Positions 41,811 to 49,625 of a stretch of DNA of 64,000 nucleotides are shown piece by piece. The notes under the pieces are model-generated. The model saw only the letters and a program-made list of their open reading frames with translations, searched no databases and had not been told where the DNA came from. This DNA is from G020350405 sp964513655 (GTDB lineage Bacteria > Planctomycetota > Phycisphaerae > Sedimentisphaerales > Anaerobacaceae): the NCBI GenBank assembly GCA_964513655.1, contig CAZENQ010000005.1, positions 23,795 to 87,794 on the forward strand, read 5' to 3'. The translations under genes were made by a program, and so were the position numbers. Position 1 is the first letter of the stretch. Every line of letters starts with the position of its first letter.

Positions 41811-43610
41811 ATGAACGCCAGATGTGTCCTATTGCTAACTCCCTTTTTATTTTCCCTGAGTGCCGCCGCTTTCGCAGATAGAGATTTGTCCAGAGACGAA
41901 ATCTTGCAAATCTTCCAGCAGCTAACAGCCCAGCCGCGAAAAACCTGGCTGCCCGCAGGTACAATCGAGGCGACGCACGACGAGTACGCAGCGTCGAAAA
42001 CAACAGACCCAAACCAAATCAACGACCGAATCGCCCAAAAGCTCCAGGAATACATAAGAAATCCGGACAAAATAGAATTGACCCGCGACCTGCGCAAAAT
42101 GAAGCTCGATGCAATGCCGTTTAATGTCCGCTATGAGCTCTCCAACGAATGCGCGATGCGCTCGAACGTGGTTGTAAAGTTCGATGGAGACAGGTTCTAC
42201 TGGGAAATCAACGTCGAATCACGCACAGATTCGATAAAACCGGGCAAAGACCTCAAAGCTAATTTTATGACGGACGAATTCAATCTGACCTGGAACGCCA
42301 CACGCATATTCGCGTGGGATGGCGAAAAGTACACCACTTATGCGCCCGGTGCCAACCATGCGACGGTTGACGCGGCCGACAACCTCCCGCGCGGGGTCAA
42401 TGGGCCCCTTACTGCCGGAATCGTACCCTGGGGTTATGGCCTTTACACGTACGACAATCTTGCCGCGGCCGAATCGTCTGCCGTCGAGAAAATCGTCGAC
42501 GGCCGGACTCAGATACATCTGACAATCTACTACCCGGATGGCTTAGAAAGCCTCCTTGTATTGGATGTCGAAAAAGATTACGCAGTGCTATCCTGCTCGA
42601 TGACACGCCCCGACAACTCAATTATTTCCACACAATACTCTAATTACCAGTTAGTAGCCGGTAAGTGGGTTCCCACTACCATTTTAATAGAGCGCAACGA
42701 GGCCGGCTCGGACAGACTCTTGGCCAGTCATCTGTGGGATATTACGTCCATTAGCGGTGACGTCCCGCAAGCCGATAGTTTCGTCGTTAGCTGCGCAGAT
42801 GACACACTGATAGAATACTTTTCTTACATAACGGATGAACCCCAGGTTTATCGCCACTCGGATATAGTTGATACAGACCTGCTCCTAAGCGAGCGATTGG
42901 CGTTCCTGGCCGCCGAAGGCCTCCAGCCCCAAAACTGCGCGACTGCCGCCGCGAAGTACGTTGCCGCGAAGCTGGGCACCGCCGTTACCGACGAGCAGCT
43001 CGCTCAACTGGTGAATGAGCCGAACGGTGATACGAGTCTTTATCAAATAAAACAGTTCATGCAGTCCCTCGGCCTCTACTGCCGGGCCGTCAGGGCCGAT
43101 ATCAAAACTCTCACCCGCCTGAGTGCCTGTGAAGTAATCCTCCATATCCCCGGCAAGGAGCACTTCGTTGCCTTCGAACGTGTCGACAACGAGGATGTCT
43201 GGATTGTGGACTTGGCCGATAACAAGTTCTACTATCGCACCGATATCAACTTCTTCGGTATGGATTGGACCGAGGGTACCGCCCTCCTGATTTCCGACCA
43301 GCCTATAACAGGTCAGTTTACTGAACTCAATGATGACGAAATTGCCGCAATCACCGGCGCCCAGGAGTTTTATAAATGCAACGACGTGATCCAGAATAGG
43401 CATTACGTAGGGTGTGACAAGGTTGGTGGGCTATGCGGCGGCAATGCTTACGTGTTCCGCAAGCGCTACGGCTGCGCAAGTTCTCAGAACGGCAGTTGCA
43501 CTACAGACATCTTCATACGGTATGAAAAATATTACTGTATTGATGACCCCCCCGGGGGTTGCAAAGCCATAGGCCCCGCTACCCTATACTATATGTTGGC
43601 ATGCGGTTAG
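41811..43610 (+). CDS. Secreted C39-peptidase-like protein with cysteine-rich C-terminus
   Basis: 599 residues. A signal peptide (1-22, ending AAAFA) precedes a beta-rich region (about 90-330) resembling LolA-type lipoprotein-carrier sheets. A C39-like cysteine protease domain follows (about 360-480), with Cys C376 in QNCATAAAKY, His H451 in KEHFVAFERV and Asp D467 in WIVDLADNKFYY. The last 80 residues contain eight cysteines, among them GCDKVGGLCGGNAYV and ending YYMLACG, and look like a disulfide-rich secreted domain. AGGAGGT 4 bases before the ATG at 41811 fixes the start. No ABC transporter accompanies it, unlike bacteriocin C39 peptidases. Function is unknown. Confidence 0.75.
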   Translation: MNARCVLLLTPFLFSLSAAAFADRDLSRDEILQIFQQLTAQPRKTWLPAGTIEATHDEYAASKTTDPNQINDRIAQKLQEYIRNPDKIELTRDLRKMKLDAMPFNVRYELSNECAMRSNVVVKFDGDRFYWEINVESRTDSIKPGKDLKANFMTDEFNLTWNATRIFAWDGEKYTTYAPGANHATVDAADNLPRGVNGPLTAGIVPWGYGLYTYDNLAAAESSAVEKIVDGRTQIHLTIYYPDGLESLLVLDVEKDYAVLSCSMTRPDNSIISTQYSNYQLVAGKWVPTTILIERNEAGSDRLLASHLWDITSISGDVPQADSFVVSCADDTLIEYFSYITDEPQVYRHSDIVDTDLLLSERLAFLAAEGLQPQNCATAAAKYVAAKLGTAVTDEQLAQLVNEPNGDTSLYQIKQFMQSLGLYCRAVRADIKTLTRLSACEVILHIPGKEHFVAFERVDNEDVWIVDLADNKFYYRTDINFFGMDWTEGTALLISDQPITGQFTELNDDEIAAITGAQEFYKCNDVIQNRHYVGCDKVGGLCGGNAYVFRKRYGCASSQNGSCTTDIFIRYEKYYCIDDPPGGCKAIGPATLYYMLACG

Positions 43611-43814
43611 CCGGTCTCGCCGAGGTAAATCCGAACAGGCAGGCGTTTGCACATAAACCTGCCGTCGTGTCGATCGCTTAGCGACGGCGCCTTCTGGACT
43701 CACGCAAATCGTGCTGTGCGCTTAAGCCGCGTTACGCATCATCCCGAGGCTTTCAATAAAAACCATTTCAATCTATCTTGACCTTTCCTAAAAATATGTC
43801 TAAAATAATAGCTT

Positions 43815-44618
43815 ATGAAGCGCACCGGTTTCACACTTATCGAATTGATTGTGGTAGTTTCGATAACCGCCCTCCTTCTGGCCATATTACTTCCTGCATT
43901 GGGAGGTTCCAGACAGCAGGCCAAGTCTGTCCTGTGCTCGTCGAATATCAAACAGTTACTTGCCGGCCTGATGATGTATGAAGCCGAAAACGGGACTCTC
44001 CCCCATGCCTTTCATGCCGCCCCAACAATCCCGCCGCCCTGCGGTTATGCCGGCAACAATATGTTCGACTTCCCGGCATTGTGGTGGTTTAACTATACAA
44101 CTGATTTTTGTGCGAGGGACAAGAGAAAAAAAAAGGTCCTTTGCTGCCCGGCCAATAAGATGACAAACACCGAGCTTAAAGGCTACGTCCTGCACGGAAA
44201 TTATGGCGTCAATCAGTCCATCTGCAAACTACCTAAGGCTAACATTACTCTCGATGATGATGATTTCTATGGCACACCGCTGCGCACCTCGGATGTCAGA
44301 CAACCGAGCCGCACCCTGCTCATCGTCGACTCCGGATACGGCATAATAAGCTGGTGCCACGCGGCAGATTCACCCCCCGTTGCCCTCGGTAATACGTTGA
44401 TAGAAGATACCGCTTATGTACCGGGCCTCAGGATTAACAAGGGCAGACAGTTATGGCCCGGCCAGCACGACGACGCCATAAACGGTCGCCACCCGCGCAA
44501 AACCGTCAACGTCGGTTTCGCCTCCGGCCACATTAGCCGCCTCGACGCCGATGACCTCCTCGTGGAAAAATCTGGCAAAGACTACAAGAATCGCTCTCCC
44601 CTCTGGGTGCCAAAGTAA
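43815..44618 (+). CDS. Pseudopilin-like secreted protein (DUF1559-like)
   Basis: 267 residues. The type III signal is KRTGFTLIELIVVVSITALL with Gly-Phe cleavage and Glu at +5. A long hydrophobic helix follows, then a globular domain containing SSNIKQLLAGLMMYEAENG, the layout common in Planctomycetota pseudopilin-like proteins. The late motif NVGFASGHISRLDADDL matches the conserved H-x-D/G end of that group. It is processed by prepilin peptidase and handled by the type II/IV machinery; such a set lies at 53.5-62.2 kb. It stands alone, 204 bases after the C39-like gene. Confidence 0.85.
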   Translation: MKRTGFTLIELIVVVSITALLLAILLPALGGSRQQAKSVLCSSNIKQLLAGLMMYEAENGTLPHAFHAAPTIPPPCGYAGNNMFDFPALWWFNYTTDFCARDKRKKKVLCCPANKMTNTELKGYVLHGNYGVNQSICKLPKANITLDDDDFYGTPLRTSDVRQPSRTLLIVDSGYGIISWCHAADSPPVALGNTLIEDTAYVPGLRINKGRQLWPGQHDDAINGRHPRKTVNVGFASGHISRLDADDLLVEKSGKDYKNRSPLWVPK

Positions 44619-44696
44619 AACTTATTCTAAGATTAACCGTGGATACTTCTACGCCCTGTCACTGCCCCCACGACTCGACCTCGGGATACCAATTGC

Positions 44697-46055
44697 CTAA
44701 AGCCAACTACCTTTAATGGCCTCCCCCATCTCGCCGTCGCTCAAATACTGGGCCGTCATCGTCATCTCTAATGTGTATCCCTCTTCACCCGGCAACTGCA
44801 CATAAACCTCAATTTTTTGCGGAACCCTTGTCTCGGCATCCACAAAGAAACGCCACTTCTTGGATACCACCCTTTCCTCCGCCGATTTCGCAGCCCATTT
44901 CAAATCATATACTTCCGTCCCCGCCGCAACAGATTCCAGCTCTCCCTCAGATACACGCACCCATTCGGCCCCCTCCGGAACCTCCGATACATCATAGAAC
45001 GGCACTAATCCCAGCGAACCTCCTATTTTCCCCTCCATGTCCGCAATAACATCATCGGTCAAACGAGTCGTTTCAGTGCCGCCGCTCGCCGCTACCTTGC
45101 TCTTCCTCACGCCGTTTCGAATGTCCCACAAGACTAACTCTCCCGCCGCCTTAGTCATATAAATATTCGACGTCCGCGACACCCACAACTCCTGTACGGG
45201 TTCTTCTTTGCCGCTGATAAACTTGGCGACATAGACATTCTTCATTCTTGCGATGGAATTGTAAATCTCGTCGATAGTAAGAGCCTTGGCCGACGGCGTA
45301 TTCAGCAGCAATGCAGCTCCTATTAATATAACTGCCGCCGCTACGGCCGCAACTCTAACAAACGGTCTCAGACTTACCGCCGATACTCTCCGTTTTAAGG
45401 CCTCGCCAAAATCGACGACCGATACTGACCCCTCAGGATTCGTTTCTTCCACCCTTATCGGATAACCCGCGTAAGTGCCATCTGCCTCGGCGGCCTCAGC
45501 CTTGGCGGATTCATCTATTTGATATATCGTAACTATCTCAGATTCAGGCCGTGTAATGATTTTGTGCGCAACACTCTCCATGCTTTTCACCTCAGGTATG
45601 TTATCCTCCATACCCCCCCCTGCAAATAAATCGCACAATTGCCCCAACTGCTCGCGGTCAAGATTTAGCTCCCGAATCCTCTCAAGGTCTTCAGAGCACC
45701 ACCGGCACCTGTCCAGATGCATTGTTATCGGTGTCGGTATTCGAATCTCTAAGTCCGGGTCTGACAGACTCGGAAGAAACGGCTTTACTGTCTCACAGCT
45801 CACACGTTCCCCAATGTAGGCAAAGTGAAGCTTCAGCAGGCGCACAACCGCAGTGCTGCGCCGCCTCGATGCGAAACCGTCCCCCGCTTCCGACAGCACA
45901 TCCTTAAGTCGGTCTATCTGCCCCTGACAGCGGACGCACCCTTTTATGTGCTCGTTGACCCCCTCCGGAATGGTCCCGAGGCCTTCACTGCCGGCACAGT
46001 CATAATAATACAGCTCAGCCTTCCTGCATGACGAATTTGGATTTACAGTAATCAT
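44697..46055 (-). CDS. Anti-sigma factor with two zinc-binding motifs and one membrane helix
   Basis: 452 residues. Two H-x3-C-x2-C motifs of anti-sigma ZAS type: HIKGCVRC (about 37-44) and HLDRCRWC (about 113-120). One membrane helix (about 237-260) follows. The outer domain (about 265-452) resembles the outer-membrane-lipoprotein-sorting-like beta sheet, with WRFFVDAETRVPQKIEVYVQ. It begins 1 base after the stop of the ECF sigma gene and is coupled to it. It probably binds that sigma factor at the membrane and senses an envelope signal; the partner is inferred from linkage. Confidence 0.8.
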   Translation of the reverse strand: MITVNPNSSCRKAELYYYDCAGSEGLGTIPEGVNEHIKGCVRCQGQIDRLKDVLSEAGDGFASRRRSTAVVRLLKLHFAYIGERVSCETVKPFLPSLSDPDLEIRIPTPITMHLDRCRWCSEDLERIRELNLDREQLGQLCDLFAGGGMEDNIPEVKSMESVAHKIITRPESEIVTIYQIDESAKAEAAEADGTYAGYPIRVEETNPEGSVSVVDFGEALKRRVSAVSLRPFVRVAAVAAAVILIGAALLLNTPSAKALTIDEIYNSIARMKNVYVAKFISGKEEPVQELWVSRTSNIYMTKAAGELVLWDIRNGVRKSKVAASGGTETTRLTDDVIADMEGKIGGSLGLVPFYDVSEVPEGAEWVRVSEGELESVAAGTEVYDLKWAAKSAEERVVSKKWRFFVDAETRVPQKIEVYVQLPGEEGYTLEMTMTAQYLSDGEMGEAIKGSWL

Positions 46056-46056
46056 T

Positions 46057-46605
46057 TTAATCCCCCTGACTCATTGCTAACATCTGTCGAATTTTGCATA
46101 GCCCTATCGAAATATAACGGCTCACCGTCCTGTTATTAACGCGCATCTCACTTGCCACCTCCGGAACGCTCAGGTCGTTCTTATAACGCAAACCAACCGC
46201 CTCAGCCTCTCTCTCCGGCAGCTGCCTCTCGATAAGTGCAAACATCTTATCCATTTCTTCCGCCGCAATTAACTCGCTTTCCGGACTATATTCCGTCTTG
46301 GAATACTTCCCACGCTCTGCATACCTGTGAATCCTGGCCCGGTAGTTCTCAACCCTGTGCGTCGCGTTAACAATATTATTTATTATCCTTCTATAAAGAT
46401 ACCCTTTCGTGTTTTGAATACCTTCCGGCAGAGGCTTCACAATCAAAGTAAGGAAGAAATCCTGAAACAAATCCTCTGCTTGCGCTTCATTCCTGACACG
46501 ATAACGAATTACCCCACGAATAAACTCACTGTGTTCGGCAAAGACCCTTGCCGCAGCATTTACCCCCATAGCTTCCCTGCTTTTGCTGGACTCAAATGCT
46601 GCCAC
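46057..46605 (-). CDS. ECF-type RNA polymerase sigma factor
   Basis: 182 residues. Region 2 spans about 18-85, with AEHSEFIRGVIRYRV and QAEDLFQDFFLTLI. Region 4 spans about 125-178, with LPEREAEAVGLRYKNDLSVP and a helix-turn-helix ending VNNRTVSRYISIGLCKIRQ. It is a group IV sigma of the type expanded in Planctomycetota. The start is a GTG at 46605; an ATG 36 bases downstream is possible. The downstream gene encodes its likely membrane anti-sigma. A promoter candidate lies at 46660-46688. Confidence 0.88.
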   Translation of the reverse strand: MAAFESSKSREAMGVNAAARVFAEHSEFIRGVIRYRVRNEAQAEDLFQDFFLTLIVKPLPEGIQNTKGYLYRRIINNIVNATHRVENYRARIHRYAERGKYSKTEYSPESELIAAEEMDKMFALIERQLPEREAEAVGLRYKNDLSVPEVASEMRVNNRTVSRYISIGLCKIRQMLAMSQGD

Positions 46606-46659
46606 CGAGCTTCCGCCCCAAGGCTATCTCCCCAAAAATCACAAAATCCTAAATAACGG

Positions 46660-46688
46660 TTAATAATCAACTATAAACTTTTGTCCAA
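46660..46688 (-). promoter_or_regulatory. Promoter candidate of the sigma/anti-sigma operon
   Basis: Minus strand TTGGAC (46688-46683), a 17-base spacer and TATTAA (46665-46660), about 55 bases before the GTG. An isolated TATAAT further upstream lacks a -35. A consensus recognised by the ECF factor itself was not identified. Confidence 0.4.
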
Positions 46689-46791
46689 AACAGTATATAC
46701 ATATTATACGGCCATTGCCAGCATTTTTATTTAATTTTCTTGCCCCCTAATTACCCATCCCCCAATTAAGGCCATAACCCCTAAATACCTG

Positions 46792-48678
46792 TTATTTGGC
46801 CTGTTTTTCCAGGAGCGCCTCAATCTCGTCCATAGTCCGGTTCATTGCCGCCATCGTCTTGTTAAACGGCCCGGCCGTAGTCATGTCCACCCCTGCCTCC
46901 TTCAAAAGGTCAATTGGGTATTCCGACCCGCCTGATGACAGAAACTCAATATACTCTTCAACCGCGCCTTTTTCTTTGCCCAGAACCTTCTCAGCTAACG
47001 CCGTGGATGCGGTAAACGATGTCGAATACTGATACACATAGAAGTTGTAATAAAAATGCGGAACGTACGCCCACTCGACCGTATACAGCTCATCAATATG
47101 GCACACCCCCTTGTCGTGACCGTAATACCTCTTGAGAATGTCACCGTACAGCTCGCTAAGGACATCCCCGGTCAGCGGCTGCCCGCCCTCGGCCTTTTCA
47201 TGGATTCGCAGCTCAAATTCCGCAAACTGGGTCTGCCTGAAAAGCGTCTGCCTGACCCCTTCCAAATAGTTCATCAATAAGGACAGCCGCGTAGCGTCAT
47301 CTTCGATTTCTCTTAACATCTTGTTTATCAGCAGCGCCTCGTTAAAAGTGGAAGCCACCTCCGCTACAAAAATCGAGTAGTCGGCTGTTGGATACGACTG
47401 GTTCTTGTTGGAATAGTAACTGTGCATCGTATGGCCCAACTCGTGGGCCAGCGTGCTCACATCTTCATATTGCCCGTTGTAGTTTAGAAGTATGTAAGGG
47501 TGAATATCATACGCGCTGCCGTTGGAATAGGCCCCCGAACGCTTCCCGTCAGTTGGATAAACATCAATCCACCGATTCTCGAAGGCCCCCTCTGTCACAC
47601 GGCTGTAATCGGCCCCTAATGGTCCTACCGCATCGAGTACAAGCTCCTTCGCCTCTTCGAATGTATATTCCAAATCAATCCCTTCTACCACGGGCGCATA
47701 TACATCCGAGTACTTTAGCGTCTCCACACCCAGCATGCGCTTCTTCAAATTCAGATACCGGTGAAACGAGTCAAGATTGTTATTAACATTTTCAATAAGA
47801 GCTAAATACACCTCTGTTGGAATATTATCCTTATCCAGTGCCCTTTCCAGCGACGACTTATACCGCCGCGTCCGGGCATAGAACATGTCCCTTTTCACAT
47901 TTGAATAAAGCTGCACGCCGAAAGTCCTCCTGAAGCTGTTCAATGCCCCAAAAAATGCTTGAAACACCGCCTCCCGGTCCCCACGCTCGGCTGCGGCTCG
48001 GTAGCGGGCATATCCCGCCTTATTCAAAGTGGCTGTAGTGCCGTCACTTAATTTTATCTCAGGATAAGGCAATTCCGCATTGCTGAAAATACTGTAAATC
48101 GAAGATGGCCCACCGCTCAGCAGCCCTGCCTCAGCAATTATCTTCTCCTCTTTCTCCGACAATCTATGCGCCTTCACCCGCTGTATGTCGTACAGATGCA
48201 TCTTAAAAATTTTCAAGCCGGGTTCTTCGCCGATAAATTTATCGATTTCACATTTATCCATTTTGGCGATTTCCGGCTCAACAAATGACGCCTTCGAACT
48301 GTAATCGGTAGCAAGCTGCTCCATCTCCTGCTTCATTGCCAGGCATTTTGAATTGCGCGTGTCCTCATCGGACTTCATGGCGGCGTACGTATGCAAGCGG
48401 GTAAACTCCTTGGAAAGATTGCTGTTAAACTCCAGACACGCCAGCAGCCCGGCCGCCGACGTCGCTAACTTACCCTTGTACTTCAAAATTTCATCGAATT
48501 GACCAACCACCTTCTCTTTTGCCCTACCCCATTCTGCATCGCTGGCATACAAATCTTCCAGTTTCCACGTGTCCCCGGCCGCAATTTCTGACCGTTCGCG
48601 CGTTTGGCATAAGGCCGAACTCTCGCAAAATACAAAGACGCCGGCCAATACTATGATTATCCTTGCTATCTTTTTCAT
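46792..48678 (-). CDS. pepF: Secreted oligoendopeptidase F (M3B metallopeptidase)
   Basis: 628 residues. The zinc motif is HELGHTMHSYY, with a downstream glutamate in the helix around IFVAEVASTFNEALL. PepF cleaves short peptides. Unlike the cytoplasmic lactococcal enzyme, this one begins with a signal peptide (about 1-24, ending SSALCQ), so a periplasmic or outer location is predicted. The start at 48678 has AAGGAG 6 bases upstream; a frame starting earlier (48720) would bury the signal. It is a single gene, with spacers on both sides. Confidence 0.93.
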   Translation of the reverse strand: MKKIARIIIVLAGVFVFCESSALCQTRERSEIAAGDTWKLEDLYASDAEWGRAKEKVVGQFDEILKYKGKLATSAAGLLACLEFNSNLSKEFTRLHTYAAMKSDEDTRNSKCLAMKQEMEQLATDYSSKASFVEPEIAKMDKCEIDKFIGEEPGLKIFKMHLYDIQRVKAHRLSEKEEKIIAEAGLLSGGPSSIYSIFSNAELPYPEIKLSDGTTATLNKAGYARYRAAAERGDREAVFQAFFGALNSFRRTFGVQLYSNVKRDMFYARTRRYKSSLERALDKDNIPTEVYLALIENVNNNLDSFHRYLNLKKRMLGVETLKYSDVYAPVVEGIDLEYTFEEAKELVLDAVGPLGADYSRVTEGAFENRWIDVYPTDGKRSGAYSNGSAYDIHPYILLNYNGQYEDVSTLAHELGHTMHSYYSNKNQSYPTADYSIFVAEVASTFNEALLINKMLREIEDDATRLSLLMNYLEGVRQTLFRQTQFAEFELRIHEKAEGGQPLTGDVLSELYGDILKRYYGHDKGVCHIDELYTVEWAYVPHFYYNFYVYQYSTSFTASTALAEKVLGKEKGAVEEYIEFLSSGGSEYPIDLLKEAGVDMTTAGPFNKTMAAMNRTMDEIEALLEKQAK

Positions 48679-48831
48679 AATAACTCCTTGTTCCTGTCTA
48701 TTCGCCTGCAACAACCACAATCACCACAAGCCATAAAAACCCGACTATACCAAATAACCCCGCCAAAACAAGCCAAACATAGACGAGCAATTGCCCTGTA
48801 AAAACTCCGACAAACGCCTATAATCAAATAT

Positions 48832-49506
48832 ATGCCTACACTTTACGGCCTTATCTTCGATGTCGATGGCGTAATTGCTGATACCGAAGCCGTTAACGCC
48901 CAAGCAACCATCAAGGTCTTCCAGGACCTCTTTGGCCTCCACGGTGTCCAGCGCAAGGATTTTGAAGCTGGCCTCGGCCGTGGGGCGGCCGAATATGTAA
49001 GGGCCGCCGCCAGAGTCCACGGCCTCGAGTTGACCGACGAACAGGTCGCCGCCGCCACCTCAGCCCGGCAGGAAAATTTCCTCAACCTTCTAAAACAAAA
49101 ACCCTTAAAGGTTTTTCCCGGTGTAATGCAGCTTATCAACGCCGCTCTCGCCCGCCACGATTTTAGCTTGGCCATCGCCACATCAGGCACCCGCGAAAAG
49201 TCCGAGGCCGTCCTGCAGTCAACACGCGTCCCTTATCAACAAATGGTCTACGTCACCGGCTCGGATGTCACTCATAAAAAACCCCATCCGGAACTTTTTC
49301 TCACCGCTGCAGCGAGAATGAGTCTCCCACCCCAAAACTGCACGGTTATCGAGGACGCCCCTGATGGTGTCCTCGCCGCCCACAACGCCGGCTGCAAATG
49401 TATCGCCGTCACCAACTCGGCCGCCCCCGATAAACTCGCGGATGCCGATATGATTGTCCCCAGCCTCACAGACGTCACCATCGAGACCATCACCAGACTT
49501 ATCTGA
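48832..49506 (+). CDS. HAD-family hydrolase, beta-phosphoglucomutase-like
   Basis: 224 residues. HAD motif I is IFDVDGVIADTEA, motif II is the Thr/Ser in ATSGTREKSE, motif III is HKKPHPELF and motif IV is VIEDAPDGVLAAHNAG. The small alpha-helical cap matches the PGM/phosphatase subfamily. The substrate could be a sugar phosphate or phosphoglycolate-like metabolite; the sequence does not settle this. It is divergent from pepF with a 153-base gap. Confidence 0.88.
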   Translation: MPTLYGLIFDVDGVIADTEAVNAQATIKVFQDLFGLHGVQRKDFEAGLGRGAAEYVRAAARVHGLELTDEQVAAATSARQENFLNLLKQKPLKVFPGVMQLINAALARHDFSLAIATSGTREKSEAVLQSTRVPYQQMVYVTGSDVTHKKPHPELFLTAAARMSLPPQNCTVIEDAPDGVLAAHNAGCKCIAVTNSAAPDKLADADMIVPSLTDVTIETITRLI

Positions 49507-49513
49507 CCACCCC

Positions 49514-49556
49514 CTTGTCCCCGAGAACCCACCACCTTTGGCCCAGCAGCAGGGGA
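49514..49556 (+). repeat. Short dispersed intergenic repeat, copy 2
   Basis: About 43 bases nearly identical to 23934-23976, in the same orientation, starting 8 bases after the stop of the HAD gene. Confidence 0.7.
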
Positions 49557-49625
49557 GCCCGACCACAATAAACAATCCCGCAAATCGAGTAACCAGCGCA
49601 CCGCAAAAAAGAATAATCCTGAAAA

